DNA from: SW10 sp965657795
GTDB taxonomy: Bacteria; Verrucomicrobiota; Verrucomicrobiia; Verrucomicrobiales; Akkermansiaceae
NCBI GenBank assembly: GCA_965657795.1
Contig: CBFHQJ010000013.1
Span: 5,760-69,759, forward strand
DNA: 64,000 nt
Direction of reading: 5' to 3'
The notes below the pieces were generated by a model. That model was given only the letters and a program-made list of their open reading frames with translations, had not been told where the DNA came from and searched no databases. This document shows positions 25,867 through 35,512 of the stretch, piece by piece (the first letter of the stretch is position 1; every line of letters starts with the position of its first letter). The position numbers were made by a program, and so were the translations under genes.

Positions 25867-28800
25867 TTATTTTTCAACTCCCAACGAGTAGAATCCGCGG
25901 TTGGAGGAGGACGGTCCACTTCGTCTTAAAAGAACGCTTTCACTGATGCCATTCGGATTCGGTGTGATATCTTGAATGGACCAGTTTGCGGAATCGTTTT
26001 CGTTGAGGTTCAAATTCTTGCCGAGCCAATTGATCGAAAATTGCGAGTCGGGGATGCCAATGCGGCGATGGAATCGCATCTCGGGGTAAAGCACGCCCTC
26101 GTCAATTTTAAAAGTAAGAGCGGGTAGGGCGCTTGAGGCGCTTTCTCCTTTATCAAGGCCCAAGGCGTAGGCAAAGAACTGCGGGAGTCCATCGAGTTCG
26201 CGCGGGCGAAGAGGGTAAGTGGCGACGTCGAGGTTCTCCCATTCGCGGAAAATAACATCGGCTTGTGAAGCGGTCGTGCCTGAGGCGGAGGCAAGGCCGG
26301 CACGTAGTGTCAAGGGGAAGTCGAGAGTGAGAGGCGCGAGATCAGTCCAGTTGATCCCATCAGTCGAATAGGATGGTGTGAATTGTTTTTGGGAGCGGCG
26401 GATTTGAAAGGAAACAGGGAGGATGACGTCGGTTACCCCAACGCTGGTGGTACTGTCGTCTCCGTTGGCATTGCGGGATGACAGGAGGAGGTCGCCAACA
26501 GAGTTGATGCCAATCATGAGCATGCCGCTGTCGTCATCTTTAGTCTGACGGACCATGATTCCGGCAAAGCCGTCGGAGGTCATATTGTTCATCGATTCCA
26601 CCTTTGCAATAAGCCGACCATCTCCACAAAAGGTTTTCGACGCGAAGACAAAACTATCCGCGGCAGGCGCGATGCCGGAGCCCCGGGCGTTGGTGTCGTA
26701 GAATTCCCAGTGATCATTCATCGAGAATGTTCCCCCGGCATTGATGCCGTCGAGATCGGCATTCAAACCTCCCGGGGCGCTGACCAGCCCTCCACCCAGA
26801 ACCTGGGTATAGCGGAGTTCCTGGATGAGTTGTGACCGGAGATCGCGTTCGGCGTAGGTGACCCTGGTATCCCCGTAAGTATCGATGGCCCATTGATCGT
26901 AGAGAGCAGCGAGTTCGATGACTTTGTCGGGGTATTGCCAGCGGAGATTATTGGTTTCGGTTCGATCCTCCTTAAGATTGAAGAGGCGCCAGGGACTGCT
27001 GCTAAAGGCGACAAGTTTCCAGTCGCCTTGAATGAGGCCGAATTCACTTTGGCCGTACTCGAATCCCCAGAAATTGGGAGCCGGGCGTGAACCACCTTCG
27101 AAAATGGGAAGGAGGCTCGTTCCGTCCATCGGAGGAACGGGAGCTCCATTATTTTTGGTTAAGGTGTTGTAGTTGATCCCCGCAATATCAACAAACGTTG
27201 CCATGATGTCGACGATGTGACCCGGTTGGTCGGTCATGGTTCCGGGAGTAATGGTTTTGGGCCAGCGGGCGATGAAGGGGGTGCAGATCCCGCCGTTGTG
27301 ACTCGATTGTTTGTAGTATCGGAAGGGGCTGTTGCTGAATGCGGCCCACGCCGGACCCATACTCCAGCGGGAGTTTTGCGAGGACGGACTGGACGCTCGA
27401 TCACTTGTGTTGTCGAAGGCCTGGGCTCCATTGTCTCCGGTGAAAATAACAAGAGTGTCTTCTGAGATCCCGGCATCGCCGAGTGCCCGAAGAACCTTGC
27501 CAACGTTTTGGTCAACGGAATCCATCATCGCGGCGTAGACGGAGCGGCGGTGGTCTTCAGCCTCTTTCTGGGCGGCGGTGAGAGAGTCCCACGCGGGGAT
27601 GTCATCCCGTAGATTTGAGAGTTGCCAGCCGGGGTCAATGAAGCCGAGGGCTTTTTGCCTCTCCCATTTTTCCCGACGCATGAGGTCCCAACCATCCATG
27701 TAGGATCCTCGATATTTATTGATCAAGTCGACAGGAGCCTGAAGCGGCGTGTGGGGCGCATTGAAGGCGAGATACATAAAAAAGGGTTGGTCTCCGTGGT
27801 TGGTCACGGCGTCTTCGATGAAGGCGACCGCATTGTCACCGAGTCCGTCGGTCATGTAGTAGTCGGGGGGGAAAGTTGTTTGATTACTACTGGTGGTTCC
27901 GTTGGTGAAGTAGGAATCCGGATAGGCGGAGATGAAGTTGTTTGGTTCCCTGGTATCTCTCTTGACCGAGTTGCTTGTGATGGTGGCAGGGAAGTAGTTG
28001 GAGGAGCCGCCATAGAAACCATAGAAGTTGTCAAAGCCCTGGTTGACCGGTGTGAGGGGGCCGGTTCCAAGGTGCCATTTGCCGACCGCATAGTTCCGGT
28101 AGCTCACTGTTGCAAGAGCTTCGGCAAGTGTGGCTCCGCTGGTGGCATTCAAGCCCCGCCCGTGGTAAAGCCCGGTCATGATCGCAGAGCGTGAGGGCTC
28201 GCATTTCGCGTTGTTGTAGAACTGTCGAAAGGTGATGCCATCTTCAGCGAGACTGTTGATATGCGGGGTATCGATTTCGCCTCCATAACAGCCGAGATCC
28301 GAGTAGCCCATGTCGTCGACCAGGATGTAAATAATGTTTGGGCCTTCACTGACAGGCGGAATATCGACAGGGAGGACATCTGCCAACGTGGGGCCAAAGC
28401 GGATTTCGTCAAAGATCGAGGTTTGGGAGTCGCCAATTGAAATTTGGTTGAAGTTGCTTTGATCCAAATCGATTTCAATCGTGGCAAAAGGATCCCCTGG
28501 AAGGGACTGGGGATTGTTGGGGAGGTATAAACTCAGAGTGTCATTGGTTCCATTGGCCATCCAATCCACGCGACCCACGATCAGGTTGGTCCCACTGCCA
28601 ACGGTTGTGGGGTTTTGTTGGGTCAGCACACCATCGTCGTAGACCACCGCTTGGACTCTCATATTACCAAAATTTCCTCCTCCTCCCGTACCGGCGAAGC
28701 TAACCCCAACTGCATTGCCCGTGGCTTGAATCGGTGCTCCGGAATTTCCAGAGCCTCCAATCAGTGGAGCGTCGCCAAAAATCAAGGTGCCGTAGGAATT

Positions 28801-29190
28801 GACGGCAAAGCCAGGACTTCCCGGAACCGGGCCAGTAGGGGTCATAAGGAGGCTAAACCAAATCGTTGCTTGGTCGGCAGTCAGATCGCGCTGTGCCGTG
28901 GTAGTGATGCGGCGACTGATTGCACCGTTGCCGATTCGGGTTGATCGCTGTGCGGCACCGCCCGTTGCTTCCAGAATGCCAAATTTTTGACCTTCTGTGG
29001 TTATGTGGTGGTTTGATCCTCCACTTGTGGACCAAGCTCCATCCCAGCCATTTGTCGAATTTCCCTGGCCGGAGATCGCGGTGCCAGGCGGGTAATGGAA
29101 ACCTTCATAAACGGTGGTCCGGGCTAGGATTGGATTGCCCGTGAAGGGCAAGAGAAGCACGATGTGCCAGAGAGTGAAGTTGGTTTTCAT
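25867..29190 (-). CDS. Secreted sulfatase with lectin-like flanking domains
   Basis: 1107 residues. After a signal peptide (1-23), residues about 25-275 form a LamG/concanavalin-like domain (YEGFHYPPG, NGWDGAW). The sulfatase (type I) domain, about 280-770, begins PNIIYILVDDMGYSDLGCYGG (seen as IIYILVDDMGYSDLGC). It has the formylglycine signature CEPSRSAIMTG near residue 330 and GKWHLGTG. A second lectin-like region (about 800-960) and a C-terminal region ending GFYSLGV follow. Hydrolyses sulfate esters, probably of algal or host polysaccharides; Cys must be oxidised to formylglycine by an FGE encoded elsewhere. The C-terminal LPQFFAYALGLDKG, seen as FAYALGLDKG, is a module frequent in verrucomicrobial secreted proteins. 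Confidence 0.9.
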   Translation of the reverse strand: MKTNFTLWHIVLLLPFTGNPILARTTVYEGFHYPPGTAISGQGNSTNGWDGAWSTSGGSNHHITTEGQKFGILEATGGAAQRSTRIGNGAISRRITTTAQRDLTADQATIWFSLLMTPTGPVPGSPGFAVNSYGTLIFGDAPLIGGSGNSGAPIQATGNAVGVSFAGTGGGGNFGNMRVQAVVYDDGVLTQQNPTTVGSGTNLIVGRVDWMANGTNDTLSLYLPNNPQSLPGDPFATIEIDLDQSNFNQISIGDSQTSIFDEIRFGPTLADVLPVDIPPVSEGPNIIYILVDDMGYSDLGCYGGEIDTPHINSLAEDGITFRQFYNNAKCEPSRSAIMTGLYHGRGLNATSGATLAEALATVSYRNYAVGKWHLGTGPLTPVNQGFDNFYGFYGGSSNYFPATITSNSVKRDTREPNNFISAYPDSYFTNGTTSSNQTTFPPDYYMTDGLGDNAVAFIEDAVTNHGDQPFFMYLAFNAPHTPLQAPVDLINKYRGSYMDGWDLMRREKWERQKALGFIDPGWQLSNLRDDIPAWDSLTAAQKEAEDHRRSVYAAMMDSVDQNVGKVLRALGDAGISEDTLVIFTGDNGAQAFDNTSDRASSPSSQNSRWSMGPAWAAFSNSPFRYYKQSSHNGGICTPFIARWPKTITPGTMTDQPGHIVDIMATFVDIAGINYNTLTKNNGAPVPPMDGTSLLPIFEGGSRPAPNFWGFEYGQSEFGLIQGDWKLVAFSSSPWRLFNLKEDRTETNNLRWQYPDKVIELAALYDQWAIDTYGDTRVTYAERDLRSQLIQELRYTQVLGGGLVSAPGGLNADLDGINAGGTFSMNDHWEFYDTNARGSGIAPAADSFVFASKTFCGDGRLIAKVESMNNMTSDGFAGIMVRQTKDDDSGMLMIGINSVGDLLLSSRNANGDDSTTSVGVTDVILPVSFQIRRSQKQFTPSYSTDGINWTDLAPLTLDFPLTLRAGLASASGTTASQADVIFREWENLDVATYPLRPRELDGLPQFFAYALGLDKGESASSALPALTFKIDEGVLYPEMRFHRRIGIPDSQFSINWLGKNLNLNENDSANWSIQDITPNPNGISESVLLRRSGPSSSNRGFYSLGVEK

Positions 29191-29224
29191 AGTTCCGGGA
29201 TGGTCTCGATGGTGGGGTGGTTAC

Positions 29225-29259
29225 GAAAAAAAGCGACCCCGCTTTGAAGCGAGGTCGCT
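29225..29259 (-). terminator. Terminator between PVC haem gene and sulfatase gene
   Basis: On the minus strand AGCGACC-TCGCTT-CA-AAGCG-GGGTCGCT forms a long stem followed by a T7 tract (plus-strand A tract at 29225-29231). Oriented to end transcription of the upstream PVC haem-binding gene. Confidence 0.85.
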
Positions 29260-29292
29260 GAAGTTCTATTGAACAAAAGCTGGAGGCCGGTT

Positions 29293-31614
29293 CTACTTTT
29301 TGACGGGGAAGTCTTTTTGCGAATACATCTGGCCGGCGGAGCGGTCGGATGTGGCCTTGCGGATTTTACTCACGGTTGCCTCGGTGACCCGTGGGGCACG
29401 GTTGGTCCAGTTGGTGCGGATGAAGGTTGAGATATCAGCAATGTCTCCGTCCTTAATCGTTGGATTGACTCCGAGGCCGGGCATGAAGGCTTGTGGCGTG
29501 AACTTTTTACCATTGATCATGATTGGACCGGTCAATCCGTGAATCAGGATCTTGACAAGGCGGTCTTCGCTTCCCGTGACCCAGTTGGATCCATCCAGCT
29601 GAGGTCCGAGGTTATCTAGGCCGGCTCCGTCCTGCCCGTGGCATCCGATGCAAGCTGCGGTGGTGCTGTAAAGCTTCTCTCCGCGTTTGAAGGAGGCGAG
29701 GTGTTGGCCTTTGAGAAGGCTCTTGGGATCGATCTGCTTTTGTGGGCCACGCTTGGATTCCTTGAGCCACTTATCGAAGCTCTTCTCGCTGTAGCGGCCC
29801 TTGTTGACCTTGTCAAAGAGAAGGGCGGTGCTCCCGAGACCCGAAATGGCAGCCTCGCGGACAAGCGAAATCTTTCCGTGCTTACTGAGAAGTGTGACAA
29901 GGGCTTCCTGGGCGACAGGGCTTGGAGTCGTCGCAAGAACCCGGGCGATGTAAGGCGCTGTCATCGCAGTTGCCTTCGCTGCTGAGGCCGAGGATTCAAG
30001 TTTGATGAGTTCGATGTCCGGTAATGAAAGAGCTGCGTAAAGTGCGCTTGCAACGAGCTCCTCGTTTTCAGAGGAGAGTGCTCCAACAAGGTGCTCGGCT
30101 TTCAATGCGCCGAGGCCTTCAAGCGTCCAAATCAGGTGGATGTGGGCAAGGTCCTTGGCGGCGCCGGTGGCAAGCGCAGCTATGATGGGCTTCGGATCGG
30201 CTTTGCGATCAATCAGTTCCTTCTGGGCAAGATCACGAACCGCTCCAATCGGGCTGTCCAATTTTTTGATGAGCTCAATTTCAGAGGCTTTGGAGAGATC
30301 TGCAACTTTGGCGAGTGGCTTGTTGGCCGAACGAATCCGGTAGATTCGACCGTGACCGTATCCGGGCCCTTCAAGTCCGCGGCTCAAGGTCTGCCCACGC
30401 AGGTAGGTGGTCATGTAAGTCTTGTGCTGAATGATACCGTGATACATGTCCAGGATGTAAAGTGAGCCATCCGGGGCATTATACATGTTGACCGGGCGGA
30501 AGCGCTCGTCGGTGGAGGTGAGGAAGTCACGTTTCTCAAGCGGATGGCTGCCTTTGAGTTGTCCGTCCGAGGCTTCGACTCCAATCATCTTGATGAGCTG
30601 TGCGGATGATTCGCAGACAAATGCGTTTCCATTGACTGATTCGGGACGGTTATTTCCGCGATAGATGACCGGACCACAAGCACCGGTTGCATTGGTGAGT
30701 TTAAAGGTTTTGGGATCAATCGTGTTTGAACTGTAACCGTTGTGAGATGAAATATAGGCGCGGTTGAGGCCAGGGGTGACGCGGCCGGGAAAGACGGCGT
30801 TTGATCCGACCCGCTCGGTGGCCTTGGTCTTCATTTTGACCGACTTGTTTCCGTCGAGAAGGTTCGGTAGGACGCGATCTCCGATGAGGAGGGTGCTGTT
30901 TGAGTTGTGGAACAGGCGTCCGAAGTTATCACGGCTGAGGCCCCACTGGCCGCGGAAGGCGGTCGAGTCTTTGACGACCTTGTTCTCGCCGGGGATGAAT
31001 TTGAACCGAGCGTTCGACTTGGCATTATACAACCAGTTGTCGATGCCGGACATAAGTCCATTGGTCTTGTGCTCGACGTTGCCACCTGGGGCGAACTTGT
31101 TGTCGACTACGACAGCCTTGCCCTTTGGTTTGTCACCATCGCGGGCTACGAAGTAGAGATTGTCCTGATCACCGTAAAGAATGCCGCCGGGAACGAGAGC
31201 AATCGCGCGGGGGAGAACGATCTGGTCGAGGAAAGTGGTTCGCTTGTCGGCTTTTCCGTCACCGTTGGTGTCCTCGAGGATAGCAATGCGTCCGGTGGGT
31301 TTGTCCTCTAGCTTGCCGTCAATGTCGGGCATGTAGCCACGCATTTCGCAAACCCACATCCGCCCGGAAGGGTCGAAAGTCAAGGCGACGGGTTTGTCGA
31401 TAAGGGGCTCAGCAGCAACGGGTTCAATGATGAATCCTTTCTCGATGGTGAAAGTTTTCAGGGCCTCGTCGACCGTCAGAACAGGAGCTGGTGGGATCAA
31501 CTCTTCAGGGACAACCTTGCCCATTTTGTCGTGTCCCTTTCGATCGCCGTTCTGGGCGATGGCAGAGGAGAGGCCAAGAAGGCCGATCAAAGTTCCAATT
31601 GCGCAGTGCTTCAT
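29293..31614 (-). CDS. PVC-type haem-binding propeller/cytochrome c protein
   Basis: 773 residues with signal peptide (MKHCAIGTLIGLLGLSSAIAQ). The N-terminal two thirds is a membrane-bound-dehydrogenase-like beta-propeller (DKPVALTFDPSGRMWVCEMRGY seen as LTFDPSGRMWVCEMRGY; SLYILDMYHG). A HEAT-like region (about 440-640) follows, then a C-terminal cytochrome c domain with ACIGCHGQDGAG and Met in AFMPGLG. This architecture is characteristic of Planctomycetes/Verrucomicrobia and is thought to oxidise sugars or related substrates in the periplasm, passing electrons to cytochromes. Two direct repeats lie just upstream of the start. Confidence 0.9.
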   Translation of the reverse strand: MKHCAIGTLIGLLGLSSAIAQNGDRKGHDKMGKVVPEELIPPAPVLTVDEALKTFTIEKGFIIEPVAAEPLIDKPVALTFDPSGRMWVCEMRGYMPDIDGKLEDKPTGRIAILEDTNGDGKADKRTTFLDQIVLPRAIALVPGGILYGDQDNLYFVARDGDKPKGKAVVVDNKFAPGGNVEHKTNGLMSGIDNWLYNAKSNARFKFIPGENKVVKDSTAFRGQWGLSRDNFGRLFHNSNSTLLIGDRVLPNLLDGNKSVKMKTKATERVGSNAVFPGRVTPGLNRAYISSHNGYSSNTIDPKTFKLTNATGACGPVIYRGNNRPESVNGNAFVCESSAQLIKMIGVEASDGQLKGSHPLEKRDFLTSTDERFRPVNMYNAPDGSLYILDMYHGIIQHKTYMTTYLRGQTLSRGLEGPGYGHGRIYRIRSANKPLAKVADLSKASEIELIKKLDSPIGAVRDLAQKELIDRKADPKPIIAALATGAAKDLAHIHLIWTLEGLGALKAEHLVGALSSENEELVASALYAALSLPDIELIKLESSASAAKATAMTAPYIARVLATTPSPVAQEALVTLLSKHGKISLVREAAISGLGSTALLFDKVNKGRYSEKSFDKWLKESKRGPQKQIDPKSLLKGQHLASFKRGEKLYSTTAACIGCHGQDGAGLDNLGPQLDGSNWVTGSEDRLVKILIHGLTGPIMINGKKFTPQAFMPGLGVNPTIKDGDIADISTFIRTNWTNRAPRVTEATVSKIRKATSDRSAGQMYSQKDFPVKK

Positions 31615-31616
31615 AC

Positions 31617-31648
31617 AGCGACAAATACTCGCTAAAGCGACGAATACT
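31617..31648 (-). promoter_or_regulatory. Direct repeat AGCGACnAATACT upstream of PVC haem gene
   Basis: AGCGACAAATACT (31617-31629) and AGCGACGAATACT (31636-31648), 19 bases apart and directly before the start codon. They sit in the divergent region shared with the DUF1080 gene. A regulator-binding site is plausible; not shown. Confidence 0.4.
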
Positions 31649-31717
31649 AACGAAAAAATGTCGAAAAACCGCGGGTTTGGAGATCGACCCCAGCTCCGGA
31701 TTGCCTGAGAATCAGGG

Positions 31718-32317
31718 ATGAAATTGTTAGTTTTGTTCTTTATTGGTGCCTCACTCGCTGCCGGTCAGTCTCTCTTTGACGGGAAGAGCCTGAAAGGTTG
31801 GTCGGTTCAAGAGAAGGAAGCCTGGATGTGGACAGTCAAAGATGGCGCGATCGTGGGAGGATCCCTGGAGAAGAAGGTCCCGCACAACACCTTCATTACC
31901 ACCGAGAAACGCTACAAGGATTTTGAATTGACCTTGCAGGTGAAAGTGGTGGGGAAGAAGCCAAACGCCGGGATTCAGATTCGTAGCGAGCGGATTAAAG
32001 ATCACCATGAAATGATTGGCTACCAGGCCGATGTGGGACCGGGTTGGTGGGGTAAGCTTTACGACGAATCCCGCCGTCGCAAGGTGATGGGGGACTGGGT
32101 GTCCAAAGAGGCTGCCCAGGCTGCCAAAGAGGGGTGGAATGACTACAAGATCCGTTGTGAGGGAAAGAGGATTCGGCTTTGGATCAATGACATCCTGACA
32201 TGCGACTACACCGAGCAGGATGAGTCGATTTCTCTCGAAGGCTACATCGCCCTGCAAGCGCACAGCGGCCCGCCGTTTGAGGCCAGCTATCGTAAGGTCG
32301 TCATTAAAGAGCTCTAG
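31718..32317 (+). CDS. DUF1080 (3-keto-disaccharide hydrolase-like) secreted protein
   Basis: 199 residues. Signal peptide (MKLLVLFFIGASLAAG) then SLFDGKSLKGWSVQ, the standard DUF1080 start. NAGIQIRSERI and GWWGKLYDESRR follow, a concanavalin-like jelly roll. Members are linked to glycan breakdown and some hydrolyse 3-keto-glycosides. Divergently transcribed from the PVC haem-binding protein, so the two may act on the same sugar route (oxidation to 3-keto sugar and cleavage), an inference from neighbourhood. It overlaps the convergent methyltransferase gene by 14 bases. Confidence 0.88.
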   Translation: MKLLVLFFIGASLAAGQSLFDGKSLKGWSVQEKEAWMWTVKDGAIVGGSLEKKVPHNTFITTEKRYKDFELTLQVKVVGKKPNAGIQIRSERIKDHHEMIGYQADVGPGWWGKLYDESRRRKVMGDWVSKEAAQAAKEGWNDYKIRCEGKRIRLWINDILTCDYTEQDESISLEGYIALQAHSGPPFEASYRKVVIKEL

Positions 32318-33248
32318 GGACGCCAGCGCTTCCCATTCTTTGATGGAGCACCTTGAAAGCTCCTCCCGCTCCATCGAGATCGTCCGTGCCGAGAAATTCG
32401 GATTGTGTGATCAGTTCTATCATTTCCAAGCCAATTTCATTTCCCCAGCGAATGAGGTCGGAGAAGTTGACGTCGAAGGTCAGATCCTGCTTCCCCGGAT
32501 TTTGGTAAGCCTCGGGCGGAAGAAGCCGCATGTGATGAGCATAGGCTCGCAAGGTTCCGAGTGGGCGGCGGTAATAAATGTCCGCTGGTTCTCCGCCGTA
32601 GTCGATACTGAGGATCTCACCCGTCTTGAGATTGTTCAGGTCACTTTGGAACCATTGGTGGATGGATTCAGCAATTTCGAAGCGAGCTGGAAGGTCATTG
32701 GAAAGTGAAGAGTCGGGAAGTTTGCGGCAGGGCTGCCAGATTTCTTCGTTTTGAGAACCTAGATAGAGTTCTTCCAGCGAGCTATTGAAGATTCGAACCG
32801 GAAAGGCATCGAAGAATTCGTTCGAGATGATGAGGGCTTTCCCTTGGGTGGCAGTCAGGGCCTCGCGGAGAGTCTTGTGCCAGGTTCCCTTGTTTTTTTC
32901 CTGCTGCCGCTTGGAGAGGTGGGGAGAGATCTCGACGAAGTGGTAGTCGAGTTTTCGACGGGCGAAAAATCCCAGTGAGTTCCGGATATCGCTGGCTAAT
33001 GTTCCATCTCCAGGTCCGAGCTCGATCACGGGAAGCTTTTTGCCCTGCCGCTGCCAGGCTGATTCGATCCACGTGGCGATCTTTTGCGCGAGGAGATTGC
33101 TGAGCTTGGGGGTGGTGATGAAATCTCCCCGCGAACCGATGATGGTTCGTGGGCTCGTGTAGTATCCCTTTGGACCATAAAGCGCTTCCGCCATGAAGTG
33201 GTCGAAGCGAACGAGGCCGGGGTCAGGAGTTGGCGAGGAGTTCTTCAC
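32304..33248 (-). CDS. SAM-dependent methyltransferase, MidA/NDUFAF7 family
   Basis: About 314 residues from a GTG at 33248. The longer frame to 33434 is antisense-like coding within the upstream gene and lacks family character. The start region FDHFMAEALYGPKGYY, then GDFITTP and ELGPGDGTLASDI (SAM-binding glycine motif) and NEFFDAFPV are diagnostic. NDUFAF7 dimethylates an arginine on a complex I subunit; the bacterial role is probably protein-arginine methylation (inference). It overlaps the end of the upstream synthetase gene by 26 bases, suggesting coupled translation. An internal ATG at 33194 would truncate the family start. Confidence 0.85.
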   Translation of the reverse strand: MKNSSPTPDPGLVRFDHFMAEALYGPKGYYTSPRTIIGSRGDFITTPKLSNLLAQKIATWIESAWQRQGKKLPVIELGPGDGTLASDIRNSLGFFARRKLDYHFVEISPHLSKRQQEKNKGTWHKTLREALTATQGKALIISNEFFDAFPVRIFNSSLEELYLGSQNEEIWQPCRKLPDSSLSNDLPARFEIAESIHQWFQSDLNNLKTGEILSIDYGGEPADIYYRRPLGTLRAYAHHMRLLPPEAYQNPGKQDLTFDVNFSDLIRWGNEIGLEMIELITQSEFLGTDDLDGAGGAFKVLHQRMGSAGVPRAL

Positions 33249-35373
33249 AGCCCTTGATGTCGAGCTTACCCGAAGCGAGGACGGGGATTTCCTCAACCGG
33301 AATGATGGTCTTCGGGCACCAAAGAGCGGGAAGGCCCTCGTCGAGAAGTTTGTAGCGGAGATCGAGGTTCTCTTGCTCGATGGCAGGACCGGCGATGGTC
33401 GAAAGCAGGGCAATGGCTTCGCCTTTCTTTTCATCGGGGATGCCGACTATGGCGACCTTACGTTCGGTTTCGTTATCCAGCCTCCAAACGCGGTTGACGG
33501 CTGCTTCGACTGTTTCGTGTGGGACCATTTCGCCGGCGATCTTTGAGAATCGGGAAAGGCGACCTTCGATGAAGAGGAAGCCTTCATCATCGATGCGGCC
33601 TACGTCGCCAGATTTGAACCAGCCGTTTTGGTCGATGACTTCTTCGGTGACCTCTGGTCGGTCGAGGTAGCCGTTGAAAATGTTGGCGCCTTTCATCCAG
33701 ATGATTCCGGATTGATCGATGGTGTTATCCTCGTCTGTCGCGGGATTGGTGATGCGAATGGCGAGGCCGGGGAGAGGCGGGCCGACGGAGGTGAAGCGCT
33801 GGGACGGGATCACGGGGAGACCGTTTTCACCAGCGGGTTCGGGCAGGTTGACTGTGGCAGCAGGGGAGGTTTCGGTGAGACCGTAGCCCTCCATGGGAAG
33901 AATCCCGAATTTTTCCTCGAAGGAGCGCGCAAGGCTGTCGGGAAGTTTCTCGGCTCCAGTCACGACGATCTTAAGCGAGGAGAGCATGTCGGCATCAATG
34001 CGGCGCATGTATCCACGAAGAAAGGTCGGGGTGGCGAGAAGGAGGCTGACCTGGTGCTGCGAGATCAACTCGGCGAGGCGTTTTGTCTCGAGGGGTGAAG
34101 GATAGGTGACCAGATCGAGACCTTCGATGATGGGGAAGAGAAGAGTGGCGGTGCTTCCGAAGGAGTGGAAGAGAGGGAGGCAGCCGAGGAGCTTGGTGTC
34201 GTGAGGCAGGTCAAGCTGGCGGCCGAACTGGCAGACGTTGGCGAGAAGGTTGCGGTGGGTGAGGGGGACGCCTTTGGGCTCGCCGGAGGAACCGGAGGTG
34301 AAAAGAAGGAGGGCTTCTTCGTCGCCCTTTGATTTTCCGATTCCGTGGAGCTTGGCGATGACCTGGGCCGGAAGAAGTTTTCCGAGGAGGACCCACTTGA
34401 CGATTTTCTTCTTAATCTGTGGCAGGATGCGCTCGATGAAGAGGAGGTCGCGGTTGGGGGGCCAGGGGAAGTCGGCCACTTTGCGGACGAAGGGGTCGGC
34501 GGTGATGAACCGGTCGAGATCAGCCTGACGGATCGCGGAGCGGACAGCTTCGTGTGAGGCGGTGAAATTGAGATTTACCGGGATCTTGTTGGCGAAGAGA
34601 ACGGCGATGTTTGCGATGGTTCCGCCACGCCCGGGAGGTAGAATCACGCCCACACGTTTCTTCTTGGTCGCCAGTTTGATTTCCTTGGAAAGGGCGAGAG
34701 CCGCTCCGAGTATTTTTTCGAAGGGGAGTTCGGAATCGTCGGTTCCGTCGTAAAGACTGTTGGTTCCGGAGTGCTTTTTGAGTCCCTGGAGGATGGCCAT
34801 AGCGAGGGAGCCTTTGAGGAAATCGCGACTGGAGAAGGTTTCTTCCGCCGCAAAAAGAAGGGCTTCGCGGTAGCGGGCGACTGAGGCTTGTCCGCGGGCG
34901 ATGGCTTTTCCAAAATTGAGGATGGCTGCGGGTAGCTTGATCGGGTTTTCAATCTCGAGCATTGTTTCCTCGGGCACCGAGACCTCAAGGGGGGCGATGG
35001 GCAGTCCAAGTTGACACAAGGCACGGAGGATGTCGGACGGGATGCGACAGGGCGCGCCGGGGCGGGAGTTGGTGACTCCGGGAACAAAGATGAGGACGCC
35101 ATTTCCGGCGATCTTTGGCTCGAGGTTTTTGCCAACGTCGGGAAGAGATTCGTCATTCTTGGAAAATGCCGCGCCCTGGTGGCCGCTGAGCTGGAGGTAG
35201 GACTGCAGTTCTTCGGTGAGAGTTGCGGTTTCTTCGACCAACCAGGTAATGGTCCGGCCGGCGAGGCTGGAAGCGAGCTCGCTGGCTTGGAGTGCATCGA
35301 GCCGGCCGGGCACGATGAGGCATCCGTCTTTCGGGAGACGGTCCAGGGAACGGACCTCGATGGGAGTGCTCAT
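33223..35373 (-). CDS. AMP-dependent acyl-CoA/acyl-ACP synthetase
   Basis: 716 residues. The adenylate-forming core has LFTSGSSGEPKGVPLTHRN (P-loop-like A3), GYGLTETSPA and GWFKSGDVGRIDDEGFLFIEGR (seen as FKSGDVGRIDDEGFLFIEGR, the hinge region). The first 230 residues are not part of the core and resemble the acyltransferase-free N-terminal section of Aas-type proteins, without an HxxxxD site. Likely activates fatty acids for lipid synthesis or remodelling. Overlaps the MidA-like gene downstream. Exact substrate unknown. Confidence 0.85.
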   Translation of the reverse strand: MSTPIEVRSLDRLPKDGCLIVPGRLDALQASELASSLAGRTITWLVEETATLTEELQSYLQLSGHQGAAFSKNDESLPDVGKNLEPKIAGNGVLIFVPGVTNSRPGAPCRIPSDILRALCQLGLPIAPLEVSVPEETMLEIENPIKLPAAILNFGKAIARGQASVARYREALLFAAEETFSSRDFLKGSLAMAILQGLKKHSGTNSLYDGTDDSELPFEKILGAALALSKEIKLATKKKRVGVILPPGRGGTIANIAVLFANKIPVNLNFTASHEAVRSAIRQADLDRFITADPFVRKVADFPWPPNRDLLFIERILPQIKKKIVKWVLLGKLLPAQVIAKLHGIGKSKGDEEALLLFTSGSSGEPKGVPLTHRNLLANVCQFGRQLDLPHDTKLLGCLPLFHSFGSTATLLFPIIEGLDLVTYPSPLETKRLAELISQHQVSLLLATPTFLRGYMRRIDADMLSSLKIVVTGAEKLPDSLARSFEEKFGILPMEGYGLTETSPAATVNLPEPAGENGLPVIPSQRFTSVGPPLPGLAIRITNPATDEDNTIDQSGIIWMKGANIFNGYLDRPEVTEEVIDQNGWFKSGDVGRIDDEGFLFIEGRLSRFSKIAGEMVPHETVEAAVNRVWRLDNETERKVAIVGIPDEKKGEAIALLSTIAGPAIEQENLDLRYKLLDEGLPALWCPKTIIPVEEIPVLASGKLDIKGCEELLANS

Positions 35374-35512
35374 GAAATTTTTCTGGGGGCGGCTTGGCCG
35401 CCGCAGGAGGAAAGCACGAATTGCCCGAGGTCAAAACGAAAAATGACCGAGCCCCGCTTTCAGGCTTTCAGCGACCCTTGCGAGTTGTTAAGCCTTCCGA
35501 AACACAATTGAT

